NCBI GenBank assembly: GCA_047605605.1
Contig: JASGFG010000027.1
Location: 1 to 41,930, forward strand
Direction: 5' to 3'
Origin: JAATGA01 sp047605605
GTDB taxonomy: Bacteria > Pseudomonadota > Alphaproteobacteria > Rhodobacterales > Rhodobacteraceae
Length of the DNA stretch: 41,930 bases
Part shown: positions 22,082-30,372 of the stretch, one piece after another
Numbering within the stretch: position 1 is the first letter of the stretch
How the letters are laid out: the number at the start of each line of letters is the position of its first letter
Notes under the pieces: model-generated
What the model saw: the letters and a program-made list of their open reading frames with translations, nothing else
What the model was told of the DNA's origin: nothing
The model's database searches: none
Program-made: the position numbers and the translations under genes

Positions 22082-23548
22082 TCAGTTCCCCAGAAGCAGC
22101 AGCGGCAGACGCGCCGCCGCCGACATCGCCGCGCCGGGCGAAACCGGAAGGGCGGATTCAGCCTCGCGGATCGTGTCGTCGGACTGGACGGCGGGGGCCG
22201 AAACCACCGTGCCGCCCGGAACCGTCGCAAAGACCGGCAGCGTCGCGGCGGGCTCTGCCTCGGCCTTGCTGGCGGTGGCGAAGACGGCCTTGCGGATCAC
22301 CTCGGTCCGCTCGGGCAGGCCGGGGGCAAAGACCGCCTGCCCCGCCTCGGCCGCATCCAGCCCCATCTGATACCAGTCCTTGGCCAGATCGGCCCGCGGC
22401 GCCGTGCCGAAGCCCTGACCCAGATGATGCCCGACCAGTTCGGCATAGCCCCGGTCGCCAAGCGCCGTCAGGATCAGGGCCGATCCGATGGCAACATCCA
22501 TCGCATCGGTCGTATAGCCGACGCCAAGGCAGATCTTCGCCGTTCCCGCCAGCTGCGCCGGCGCCATCCCCGAGGACATGACAAAGCCCGTCACCCCCTC
22601 CAGCACCTCATCCCGCGGCTTGACCGACAGCGCGGCGACCTGCTCCTTCAGCACGGGGCCGAAGGATTTGCACTGTTCGGCGATCTGCTGGGGGGTAAAG
22701 CCGGGGATCTTCGAGGCCAGATCCTCGCCCGAGGACATGGCATAGGTGCGGGCGATGCAGAACTGCTCGCCCAGGGCCTGTGCCGGGTCATTCATGTTCG
22801 CGACGGTGATATAGCCGCCGTTCGTGTTGGTCTGGAGGCTGATCTTGTTGCAATGCGACGCCAGCGAAACCTGCGCCACGCCGCTGCCCAGGAACGACGG
22901 CAGGCCCGGCTGGCCGGCGGTTGTCGCCCCGAACTGCGGCATGGCCGGGGCTTCAGTGGCGGGGGCGGTCTGCGGTGCGACCGCCGCCATGGTCCCGATC
23001 GCGGCGGCGGCGGCCGGGGCCGCGGGCGCGCTGGACGGCACCCCTGCCATGAGGTCGCGCTGGTCCAGCAGCAGGCCGCGGATGCCCTGGGGGCTGGTCT
23101 GGGTGATCTGGGCCACCTGCGGGCCGCCCGCAATCGCCCGGTGGTAGGCCGAGGTCAGCAGCGTGCGTTCGTATTCGGTCAGTTGCCCCGTCGGCGGATA
23201 GCCAAGCAGCGCCTGATACTGCGACACCGCCGAACGCGACCGGGCGCCCAGCACCCCATCCGGCGTGCCGACCGCATAGCCGAAATGGTTCAGCGCGATC
23301 TGCACCTCGCGGTTCTGTTCGCGCTGAAGCGAGGAGACGCCCGAGGACGAGGATTTTGTGGAAGGCCGCGAATAGCTGCGCTGTTGCTGCTGCTTCTTCT
23401 TCATCTCGTTCTTGGTGATCGCGCTGCCGATGATGCCGCCGATGATCGCGCCGGCAATCGCATCGCCCGCATCCGCCGCCACCCGCGTGGCGGGGGTCAG
23501 CGCCAAGGCCGCGGCCACGCAGGGGCTTGCAATCCATTTCGCCTTCAT
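22082..23548 (-). CDS. Secreted peptidoglycan-binding domain protein
   Basis: The ATG at 23548 follows GGGAGAG and gives a signal peptide (MKAKWIASPCVAAALALTPATRVAA). After it come a glycine-zipper-like hydrophobic stretch (GDAIAGAIIGGIIGSAI), a basic Q/S-rich linker, and a PG_binding_1 domain (VQIALNHFGYAVGTPDGVLGARSRSAVSQYQALLGY) near residues 80-115. The remaining 350 residues have an alanine-rich low-complexity part and a C-terminal region I do not recognise. No catalytic domain was seen, so a structural or anchoring role at the cell wall is inferred. The gene is divergent from lipB with a 108-base shared upstream region. Confidence 0.85.
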   Translation of the reverse strand: MKAKWIASPCVAAALALTPATRVAADAGDAIAGAIIGGIIGSAITKNEMKKKQQQQRSYSRPSTKSSSSGVSSLQREQNREVQIALNHFGYAVGTPDGVLGARSRSAVSQYQALLGYPPTGQLTEYERTLLTSAYHRAIAGGPQVAQITQTSPQGIRGLLLDQRDLMAGVPSSAPAAPAAAAAIGTMAAVAPQTAPATEAPAMPQFGATTAGQPGLPSFLGSGVAQVSLASHCNKISLQTNTNGGYITVANMNDPAQALGEQFCIARTYAMSSGEDLASKIPGFTPQQIAEQCKSFGPVLKEQVAALSVKPRDEVLEGVTGFVMSSGMAPAQLAGTAKICLGVGYTTDAMDVAIGSALILTALGDRGYAELVGHHLGQGFGTAPRADLAKDWYQMGLDAAEAGQAVFAPGLPERTEVIRKAVFATASKAEAEPAATLPVFATVPGGTVVSAPAVQSDDTIREAESALPVSPGAAMSAAARLPLLLLGN

Positions 23549-23656
23549 CACATCTCTCCCGGTCAAAGCAGAACTAAAATCTGCGCGAGTGTAGCACCGT
23601 CTGCGCAATGCGGAACCGGAAATTCGGCCGGTTCACAGCGAAAAGGAGCGTCCATC

Positions 23657-24322
23657 TTGGTCGAATGGACCCATATGCCCGGCTTTTCACCCTATGCGGA
23701 AACGCTGCGGGCGATGGAGAGCCGTGCCGCCGCCATCGCGGCCGGCCAAGCAGACGAAGCGATCTGGCTGCTGGAACACCCGCCGCTTTACACGGCAGGC
23801 ACCTCGTCCCGGCCCGAGGATCTGACCGACCCAAGCCGCTTTCCGGTGTTCACCGCGGGGCGCGGCGGCCGATACACCTATCATGGCCCCGGCCAGCGGG
23901 TGATCTATACCATGCTGGACCTGAACCGCCGGGGCCGCGACGTGCACTGCTTCGTGCGGCACCTGGAAAACTGGGTGATCGCCGCCCTGGCCGAGTTCAA
24001 CGTCCAGGGCGAGATCCGGCCCGGCCGCGTCGGCGTCTGGGTCACGCGCCCCGACCGCGCACCAAACCCCGACGGCACCCCGGCCGAGGACAAGATCGCC
24101 GCCATCGGCATCAAGCTGCGCCGCTGGGTCAGCTTTCACGGCATCTCGATCAACGTCGAACCGGACCTGACCCATTTCGGCGGCATCGTACCCTGCGGCA
24201 TCCGCGACCATGGCGTGACCAGCCTTGTCGACCTTGGCCTGCCGGTGACGATGGCCGATCTGGACGCCGCGCTGATGCGCACGTTCGAGCCGGCGATGGC
24301 GGGGGAAAGCTGCGCGCTCTGA
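23657..24322 (+). CDS. lipB: Octanoyl-[acyl-carrier-protein]-protein N-octanoyltransferase
   Basis: LipB moves octanoate from acyl carrier protein to lipoyl domains, the first step of protein lipoylation. The 221-residue protein has RGGRYTYHGPGQRVIYTMLDL at residues 69-89, Lys146 in EDKIAAIGIKLRRW and Cys180 in GGIVPCGIRDHGVTSL. The Lys-Cys spacing of 34 is the same as between the catalytic residues of E. coli LipB. The start is probably TTG at 23657, because AAGGAG lies eight bases upstream and VEWTHMPG matches the expected N-terminus; an ATG at 23675 is the alternative. Confidence 0.95.
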   Translation: MVEWTHMPGFSPYAETLRAMESRAAAIAAGQADEAIWLLEHPPLYTAGTSSRPEDLTDPSRFPVFTAGRGGRYTYHGPGQRVIYTMLDLNRRGRDVHCFVRHLENWVIAALAEFNVQGEIRPGRVGVWVTRPDRAPNPDGTPAEDKIAAIGIKLRRWVSFHGISINVEPDLTHFGGIVPCGIRDHGVTSLVDLGLPVTMADLDAALMRTFEPAMAGESCAL

Positions 24323-24334
24323 TCCGGGCACCAT

Positions 24335-24353
24335 CTGCGGCATCCTGCCGCAG
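24335..24353. other. Hairpin after lipB
   Basis: CTGCGGCA and TGCCGCAG flank a TCC loop 13 bases after the lipB stop. There is no T run, so if it ends transcription it does so poorly. Confidence 0.4.
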
Positions 24354-24390
24354 CCACAGCGGAAAGCGCGCCACACCCCGTCCGATTCCT

Positions 24391-24404
24391 TTGATCTGCA
24401 TCAA
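24391..24404. promoter_or_regulatory. FNR-type box upstream of ctaD
   Basis: TTGATCTGCATCAA matches the FNR/FnrL/ANR consensus TTGAT-N4-ATCAA at every position. It lies 102 bases upstream of the ctaD ATG. A possible promoter TTGCCC-N17-TAAACA follows at 24414-24442. Oxygen control of the aa3 oxidase is therefore likely; whether the site represses or activates cannot be read from the sequence. Confidence 0.75.
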
Positions 24405-24505
24405 AAGTGGCGATTGCCCTGCCCCGCCACCCGATCTAAACACGATCCGATAGCATCGGCGTGAGGCGACTCCGCCGGGAACGCCAACATAACGGGAGAC
24501 GCCAC

Positions 24506-26197
24506 ATGGCCGACGCAGCCATCCATGGCCACGACCATGACCATCGCGGGTTCTTCAACCGCTGGTTCATGTCGACGAACCACAAGGACATCGGGGTTCT
24601 TTATCTTTTCACCGGCGGCCTCGTCGGCCTGATCTCGGTTCTGTTCACGGTCTACATGCGGCTGGAACTGATGGAGCCGGGCGTGCAATACATGTGCGTC
24701 GAAGGGGCGCGGTTCATCGCCGACCCGTCGCGCGTCTGCACCCCGAACGGGCACCTGTGGAACGTGATGATCACCTATCACGGCGTGCTGATGATGTTCT
24801 TCGTCGTCATTCCGGCACTGTTCGGCGGTTTCGGCAACTATTTCATGCCGTTGCAGATCGGCGCGCCGGACATGGCCTTCCCGCGGATGAACAACCTGTC
24901 CTACTGGCTGTATGTCGCGGGCGTCGCCATGGGCGTCACCTCGATGCTGGCGCCAGGGGGCAACGGCGACCTGTGGTCGGGCCTCGGCTCGGGCGCGGGC
25001 GTGGGCTGGGTGCTTTATCCGCCGCTGACCACCACCGCCGAGGGCGGCGAGGCGATGGACTTCGCCATCTTCGCCGTCCACCTGTCGGGCGCCTCGTCCA
25101 TTCTGGGCGCAATCAACATCATCACCACCTTCCTGAACATGCGCGCCCCCGGCATGACGCTGTTCAAGGTGCCGCTGTTCGCCTGGTCGGTCTTCGTCAC
25201 CGCCTGGCTGATCCTGCTGGCGCTGCCGGTTCTGGCCGGTGCCATCACCATGCTGCTGACCGACCGCAACTTCGGAACCACCTTCTTCACGCCCTCGGGC
25301 GGCGGGGACCCGGTTCTTTACCAGCATATCCTGTGGTTCTTCGGCCACCCCGAGGTCTATATCATCGTTCTGCCCGCCTTCGGCATCATTTCGCAGGTGA
25401 TCGCGACCTTCGCCAAGAAACCGATCTTCGGCTATCTGCCGATGGTCTGGGCGATGATCGCCATCGGCGTGCTGGGCTTTGTCGTCTGGGCGCACCACAT
25501 GTATACCGCCGGGCTGTCGCTGACCCAGCAAAGCTACTTCATGGTCGCCACCATGTTCATCGCGGTGCCCACTGGCATCAAGGTGTTCTCGTGGATCGCC
25601 ACGATGTGGGGCGGCTCGATCGAGTTCAAGACGCCGATGCTCTGGGCCTTCGGCTTCCTGTTCCTGTTCACCGTCGGCGGCGTGACCGGCATCGTGCTGT
25701 CGCAGGCGGGCGTCGACCGCGCCTATCACGACACCTATTACGTCGTCGCGCACTTCCACTATGTCATGTCGCTGGGCGCGGTGTTCGGGATCTTTGCCGG
25801 GATCTACTACTGGTTCGGCAAGATGTCGGGACGGCAATACCCGGAATGGGCGGGCAAGCTGCACTTCTGGGCGATGTTCATCGGCGCGAACCTGACCTTC
25901 TTCCCCCAGCACTTCCTGGGCCGTCAGGGGATGCCGCGTCGCTATATCGACTATCCCGAGGCCTTCGCCTACTGGAACCACCTGTCGTCGATCGGCGCCT
26001 TCATCTCGTTCGGCTCGTTCGTGTTCTTCATCGTGGTGATCTTCTACTCGCTGTTCTACGGCAAGCGCGTGACCGAGAACAACTACTGGAACGAATACGC
26101 CGACACGCTGGAATGGACCCTGCCTTGCCCGCCGCCCGAACACACGTTCGAGCAGCTGCCCAAGCGCGAGGACTGGGATCACGGCCACGCCCACTGA
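24506..26197 (+). CDS. ctaD: Cytochrome c oxidase subunit I (aa3 type)
   Basis: This inner-membrane catalytic subunit of the aa3 oxidase has 563 residues and twelve membrane segments. Haem and copper ligands are present: His92 and His416 for haem a, His418 for haem a3, and His281, His330 and His331 for CuB, with Tyr285 of the cross-linked HPEVY motif. The proton-channel residues Asp122, Glu283 and Lys359 are also present. The N-terminus is histidine-rich. GGGAG precedes the ATG at 24506. Subunits II and III (ctaC, ctaE) are not adjacent, as is common in Rhodobacteraceae. A strong terminator follows and an FNR-type box lies upstream. Confidence 0.97.
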   Translation: MADAAIHGHDHDHRGFFNRWFMSTNHKDIGVLYLFTGGLVGLISVLFTVYMRLELMEPGVQYMCVEGARFIADPSRVCTPNGHLWNVMITYHGVLMMFFVVIPALFGGFGNYFMPLQIGAPDMAFPRMNNLSYWLYVAGVAMGVTSMLAPGGNGDLWSGLGSGAGVGWVLYPPLTTTAEGGEAMDFAIFAVHLSGASSILGAINIITTFLNMRAPGMTLFKVPLFAWSVFVTAWLILLALPVLAGAITMLLTDRNFGTTFFTPSGGGDPVLYQHILWFFGHPEVYIIVLPAFGIISQVIATFAKKPIFGYLPMVWAMIAIGVLGFVVWAHHMYTAGLSLTQQSYFMVATMFIAVPTGIKVFSWIATMWGGSIEFKTPMLWAFGFLFLFTVGGVTGIVLSQAGVDRAYHDTYYVVAHFHYVMSLGAVFGIFAGIYYWFGKMSGRQYPEWAGKLHFWAMFIGANLTFFPQHFLGRQGMPRRYIDYPEAFAYWNHLSSIGAFISFGSFVFFIVVIFYSLFYGKRVTENNYWNEYADTLEWTLPCPPPEHTFEQLPKREDWDHGHAH

Positions 26198-26214
26198 CGG
26201 CGGACCAGACAGGC

Positions 26215-26244
26215 AAAGGCCCCGGAGCGATCCGGGGCCTTTTT
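26215..26244 (+). terminator. Intrinsic terminator after ctaD
   Basis: A 12-bp perfect stem (26215-26226 with 26231-26242) closes a GCGA tetraloop and runs into a T tract. It may also serve the convergent lipoprotein gene, although the T run on the minus strand is short. Confidence 0.92.
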
Positions 26245-26257
26245 CCATTCCACGCGC

Positions 26258-26554
26258 CTATTTGGTATAGGCCACGCCCGAGACCTTGCCGCTGGCATGG
26301 CCGATGCAGGTCCAGCTGCCCTTGTATCCGGCAATGGTGGCCGTGACCTGCGTGCCGTCCGTCATCGGCAGGGTCTGCGTCATGGTGATGGTTTCGGGCG
26401 GCGTCTTCGCCGTCTTGGCGATGGCGGCCTTGCAGGCCTGTGCGCCCGGCATGTTCGGGTCGATCACCGGCAGGCTGGTCGTCTCGGTCTTTGGCGCGCA
26501 GGCCGCAAGGCCAAGTCCCGCCGTGATCGTCAGTATCGTGAAACCGCGGATCAT
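26258..26554 (-). CDS. Small putative lipoprotein
   Basis: The 98-residue protein starts with a lipoprotein signal (MIRGFTILTITAGLGLAACAPKTET) whose lipobox is LAAC with Cys19. The mature part has two more cysteines (QACKAAI and WTCIGHASGK), which could form a disulfide in the periplasm. I do not recognise a named family. It converges on ctaD and shares the intergenic terminator. The ATG at 26554 is preceded by an AGGACGGAATG-like site (GAGGA on the minus strand). Confidence 0.75.
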   Translation of the reverse strand: MIRGFTILTITAGLGLAACAPKTETTSLPVIDPNMPGAQACKAAIAKTAKTPPETITMTQTLPMTDGTQVTATIAGYKGSWTCIGHASGKVSGVAYTK

Positions 26555-26692
26555 TCCGTCCTCCTCTCGCCCGGCGCCGGGATGGCGCTGATGAGGGGAT
26601 GGTGGTGCGATTTCCGCAGATGGCCAGAGCGGGGCGCAAAATCGGCCTCAGGCCCTTGCCTTGCGGGCCAGGCCGGCGTTACGCATCGTCCC

Positions 26693-27178
26693 ATGCCCTA
26701 TGAATGGCTTCCCCCTGCCCCGCCGACCCAGCGGCTGCGCCTCTGGCCGTTCCGGTCGCTGCCGAAGACGGGCTTCGTCTGGTTCGTCGGTGCGACGGCG
26801 GCGCTGATCTCGCTGCCGCTTTTCGCGGTTCTGGGCACGGCCGTGCTGTGGGGCCTGCTGCCGTTTCTGGTTGCGGCCATCGCCGGGCTGTGGCTGGCCC
26901 TGACCCGCAGCTGGCGCGACGGCGAGATTGTCGAGGATCTGACGCTTTCGCCCGACAGCATCCACCTTCTGCGCCGCGGGCCGCGCGGGCGCAGGCAGGA
27001 ATGGCAGGCCAATCCGCACTGGACGCGCCTGACGCTGCACCGCACCGGCGGGCCGGTCCCGAACTATCTGACGCTGCGCGGCAACGGGCGCGAGGTGGAA
27101 CTGGGCGCCTTTCTGTCCGAAGAGGAACGCATCCGCCTGCATGGCGATCTGGCTGCACGGCTGGCGCAATTGCACTGA
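26693..27178 (+). CDS. DUF2244 family membrane protein
   Basis: The 161-residue protein has two adjacent membrane segments at about residues 27-70 (GFVWFVGATAALISLPLFAVL and LWGLLPFLVAAIAGLWLAL). A cytoplasmic-looking C-terminal domain follows (GEIVEDLTLSPDSIHLLRRGPRGRRQEWQANPHWTRLTLH) and ends EEERIRLHGDLAARLAQLH. This is the layout of DUF2244 proteins of alphaproteobacteria, whose function is unknown. Members are often found near cytochrome oxidase genes, as here. The ATG at 26693 was chosen as the start of the MPYEW segment; no strong ribosome binding site is visible. Confidence 0.82.
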   Translation: MPYEWLPPAPPTQRLRLWPFRSLPKTGFVWFVGATAALISLPLFAVLGTAVLWGLLPFLVAAIAGLWLALTRSWRDGEIVEDLTLSPDSIHLLRRGPRGRRQEWQANPHWTRLTLHRTGGPVPNYLTLRGNGREVELGAFLSEEERIRLHGDLAARLAQLH

Positions 27179-27249
27179 CGCTTGGCAGGTGCGGCTTTTC
27201 CTGCAAGGCTTCTGCCGTTCGGGAAAAGAAAGATTCGAGCGGTTTTGAA

Positions 27250-28329
27250 ATGCAGTCTGTGGAGATTGGTCAGTCGGACCGCGATCCGGCAGGTGATGGC
27301 GATGTAAACCTTTATGTTGCGCAAGAGGTGGCGAACAAGCCGTGGTTCGACCACAACCGGCGGGTCATCTTTGTTAACGGAATGCGCACATCGCCCGACA
27401 CTCACGCAAGGAACGCGCGGGCTCTTTCGCTGGTCCAATCCTGCCCGGTGATCGGCGTCTACAACCAGACTGACGGTTTCTGGCCGGATGTGGGGCAGTG
27501 CATCCGGGACAAGCAGGATATCAGGGAGAAGCCAAATCCCGCCGGGTTCGATGGCTGGAAACAGCAGATCGACACAGCGTATGAGGCAGAGAGACAGCGT
27601 GATCCTGCATTGCAAAAGATCCAGTTTGTCGCGACTTACATCAAAAGAAACCTCGCCACGACGAAGCTGTATTATCTTCTGGCCAGCAGAATCGCCAAAG
27701 GTATCGAGACCTCGATCACCTGCCATAGCCAGGGCAGTCTCATCACGTCGAATGCCCTGACGGCCATCGCGCTGGCCATGGGCAAGGAAAGCCTCGAACG
27801 AGTCGATGTCAGCAGCTATGGCTCGCCATGCAAATACTGGCCCGAAACCCTGAGACGGACCAATTACGCATTCACCTTCGATATTGTCAGCATGTTGGAC
27901 GCGACAATGGATTTCACAACCTCGAAGGTGGGCTATAAACTTGCCCACTTCGGGCCGCTGACCCATGGCTTTGAATATTACCTGAACTCCGACAGCGAAT
28001 TCATCGTCAACAGGTTCCGCTGGGGATCGTTCGGCCTGACCGCCAGCATGAACGAACGCGGCCTTGCGCAGTTCTGCATCGGCCTTGGCACAAACACCCC
28101 CAGGCTGAGGGGCATCTTCGCCCATCTTGAAAAAGCGCATCCCTCCGATGCCGATGACGTGGCACTGGAATACGTCTCGCGTCTTTCCCTCGCCGACCTC
28201 AGGTCGCTTCGCGACATCGACAGCGGCTTTTTGCAGCAGCTTGGACGAATCCTCGGCTCCGGGTATCGAAGCTTTGCCGAGAACCAGCAGCGCGCTAGAC
28301 TGGATCAGGTGCTCTGTTCCACCTTCTGA
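27250..28329 (+). CDS. Unrecognised protein with an alpha/beta-hydrolase-like serine motif
   Basis: The 359-residue protein has no signal peptide or membrane segment. Residues 39-45 (VIFVNGM) resemble the first core strand and oxyanion loop of alpha/beta hydrolases, and CHSQGS at 158-163 resembles the nucleophile elbow with Ser160. Candidate acid and histidine residues (DIVSMLDATMD near 215, HGFEYY near 240) follow in plausible order. A lipase or esterase-like activity is an inference only. Codon use differs from neighbours: AGA and AGG arginine codons and AAA lysine recur, and the base composition is visibly less GC-rich, suggesting acquisition by transfer. The ATG at 27250 has only a weak binding site. 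The start is therefore uncertain. Confidence 0.7.
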   Translation: MQSVEIGQSDRDPAGDGDVNLYVAQEVANKPWFDHNRRVIFVNGMRTSPDTHARNARALSLVQSCPVIGVYNQTDGFWPDVGQCIRDKQDIREKPNPAGFDGWKQQIDTAYEAERQRDPALQKIQFVATYIKRNLATTKLYYLLASRIAKGIETSITCHSQGSLITSNALTAIALAMGKESLERVDVSSYGSPCKYWPETLRRTNYAFTFDIVSMLDATMDFTTSKVGYKLAHFGPLTHGFEYYLNSDSEFIVNRFRWGSFGLTASMNERGLAQFCIGLGTNTPRLRGIFAHLEKAHPSDADDVALEYVSRLSLADLRSLRDIDSGFLQQLGRILGSGYRSFAENQQRARLDQVLCSTF

Positions 28330-28347
28330 CCGCTCTGACCCGGCCGA

Positions 28348-29091
28348 TCAGCCCTTGCGTTCGCCGTCCACGATCTTGCGCATCCCGTCCAGCGGGACGT
28401 AGCCGCGCACCATCGTCTTGTCGACCACGAAGGTCGGGGTGCCGTTGATCTCCATCGTGCTGGCAAGGGCATGGTTTGCCTCGATGACCTTCATCACCTC
28501 GGGCGCTTCCATTTTGGCCAGGATCGTCGCGGGGTCCAGCCCCAGGTCGCCCGCCAGCGCCGTCATCGCCGCGGGCGTCGCATCGCCCTTCAGCGTGATC
28601 AGCGCGTCATGGGCGCGCTTGTAGGCCTCGTCCCCGTGCAGCATCCGCACCGCGATGGCGAATTTCGACGAGACCAGCGAGCCTTCGCCAAGGATCGGAA
28701 ATTCCTTGATGACGAACCGGATGTTGCCGTCGGATTTCACCAGTTCCTCGGTCTCCTCGAATGCCTTGCGGCAATAACCGCAGCGGTAGTCCATGAACTC
28801 CACCACGGTGATGTCGCCTTGCGGATTGCCGCCCACCCAGTCGGCGGCGCTGTTGTAGATCGCATCCTTGTTGTCGGACAGCATCTGAAGGTCGCGGTTC
28901 GCGGCGGCCTTGTCCTCGCGCGATTGAAGCTCGTTCATCGCCTCGACCAGCACATCGGGGTTGTCCAGCAGATACTGGCGCACCTCGGCGCGGAAGGCCT
29001 GGCGTTCGGCATCCGTCATCTCGCCCAAGCCCCCGGCCAGTGCGGTCGTGGCGGTCAGGGCAAGCGTCAGGGCGGCGGGAAACAGGCGCAT
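28348..29091 (-). CDS. DsbA-family thiol-disulfide oxidoreductase
   Basis: This periplasmic protein of 247 residues has a signal peptide (MRLFPAALTLALTATTALA), an N-terminal helical extension rich in charged residues, and a thioredoxin-fold DsbA domain. The active site is Cys104-Gly-Tyr-Cys107 in FMDYRCGYCRKAF, and the cis-proline loop reads NGTPTFVV. The N-terminal DNPDVLVEAMNELQ segment is typical of the DsbA/Com1-like (BdbD-like) subfamily of alphaproteobacteria, often an oxidase or isomerase of exported proteins. The ATG at 29091 is preceded by CGGAG. It is divergent from the aminotransferase gene and convergent with the hydrolase-like gene. Confidence 0.92.
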   Translation of the reverse strand: MRLFPAALTLALTATTALAGGLGEMTDAERQAFRAEVRQYLLDNPDVLVEAMNELQSREDKAAANRDLQMLSDNKDAIYNSAADWVGGNPQGDITVVEFMDYRCGYCRKAFEETEELVKSDGNIRFVIKEFPILGEGSLVSSKFAIAVRMLHGDEAYKRAHDALITLKGDATPAAMTALAGDLGLDPATILAKMEAPEVMKVIEANHALASTMEINGTPTFVVDKTMVRGYVPLDGMRKIVDGERKG

Positions 29092-29165
29092 CGGGCGAAC
29101 TCCGGTCAGGGTTGACCCCGGCGCGGCGCGGGGACTATTCGGGCGCGAACCATAAGGGGGCCAGG

Positions 29166-30308
29166 ATGCGAAGATCAACCCGCGGCGATGTCGATCCCTT
29201 CATCGTGATGGATGTGATGGAGGCTGCCCGCCGCGCCGAAGAGGCCGGGCGCCACATCATCCACATGGAGGTCGGCCAGCCCGGCACCTCGGCCCCCGCA
29301 GGGGCCCGCCGCGCGCTGGCGCAGGCGATGGAGCGGGGGGCGCTCGGCTATACCGTGGCGCTTGGCCTGCCGGACCTGCGGGCGGGCATCGCCGGGCTTT
29401 ACCGCCGCTGGTATGGGGTCGATCTGAACCCCGACCGGGTGGTGGTGACGGCCGGGTCATCCGGCGCCTTCCTTCTGGCCTTTGCGGCGCTGTTCGACGC
29501 AGGCGACCGGGTGGGATTGGGCGAGCCGGGTTATCCCAGCTATCGCCAGATCCTGCGCGCCATGTCGCTGACCCCGGTGGGCCTTCCGGCCAGCCTTGAA
29601 AACCGCCTGCAACCCGTTCCGGCCGATCTGGCCGGGCAGGACCTGCAAGGGATGATCGTCGCCTCGCCCGGCAACCCTTCGGGCACAATGCTGGGGCGGG
29701 CGCAACTGGCCGCGCTGATGGACCATTGCGCGGGGCGCGGCATCAGTTTTGTCTCGGACGAGATCTATCACGGGCTGCACTACGCCGACCGCTGCACCTC
29801 GGCGCTGGAGGTGGGGGACGAGGTCTATGTGATCAACTCCTTCTCGAAATACTTCAGCATGACAGGCTGGCGCATCGGCTGGATGGTCGTGCCCGAGGAT
29901 CACATCCGCACAGTGGAAAGGCTGGCGCAGAACATGTTCATCTGCCCCAGCCACGCCAGCCAGATCGCCGCGCTCGCCGCCCTTGACTGCGCGGAGGAGC
30001 TGGACGCGAACCTGCGCGTCTATGCCGAAAACCGCCGCCTGATGCTGGAGGGCTTGCCAAAGGCCGGTTTCACCCGCATCGCGCCGCCGGACGGGGCATT
30101 CTACATCTACGCCGATGTATCGGACCTGACCGAAGACAGCCTGGCCTTCGCGGCGGAAATCCTGCAAGGCGCCGGCGTGGCCGTCACGCCCGGCCTCGAC
30201 TTCGACCCGCGGCGCGGCGCGCGGACGCTGCGCTTTTCCTATGCCCGCGCGACCGCGGACATTGCCGAGGGGCTGGCGCGGCTGCAACGGTTCATGGCGG
30301 CCCGCTGA
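29166..30308 (+). CDS. PLP-dependent class I/II aminotransferase
   Basis: The 380-residue protein is a fold-type I aminotransferase. It has MEVGQPGTSAP near residue 34, a cofactor-binding AGSSGAF loop near residue 98, SPGNPSGTM near residue 162, SDEIYHGLHY near residue 196 and the PLP lysine in NSFSKYFSMTGWRIGW near residue 226. The C-terminal arginine that binds the substrate carboxylate lies in LRFSYA. Amino-acid specificity cannot be deduced; the closest general group is aspartate/aromatic aminotransferase. The ATG at 29166 follows AAGGGGG. It is probably monocistronic, with a convergent gene downstream. Confidence 0.92.
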   Translation: MRRSTRGDVDPFIVMDVMEAARRAEEAGRHIIHMEVGQPGTSAPAGARRALAQAMERGALGYTVALGLPDLRAGIAGLYRRWYGVDLNPDRVVVTAGSSGAFLLAFAALFDAGDRVGLGEPGYPSYRQILRAMSLTPVGLPASLENRLQPVPADLAGQDLQGMIVASPGNPSGTMLGRAQLAALMDHCAGRGISFVSDEIYHGLHYADRCTSALEVGDEVYVINSFSKYFSMTGWRIGWMVVPEDHIRTVERLAQNMFICPSHASQIAALAALDCAEELDANLRVYAENRRLMLEGLPKAGFTRIAPPDGAFYIYADVSDLTEDSLAFAAEILQGAGVAVTPGLDFDPRRGARTLRFSYARATADIAEGLARLQRFMAAR

Positions 30309-30372
30309 CGCGCCGCCGGGCAGCGGCCGGCCAAGGGGCACGCGGGCCTGCGCGGCCGCCGCCCCTGCGCCC

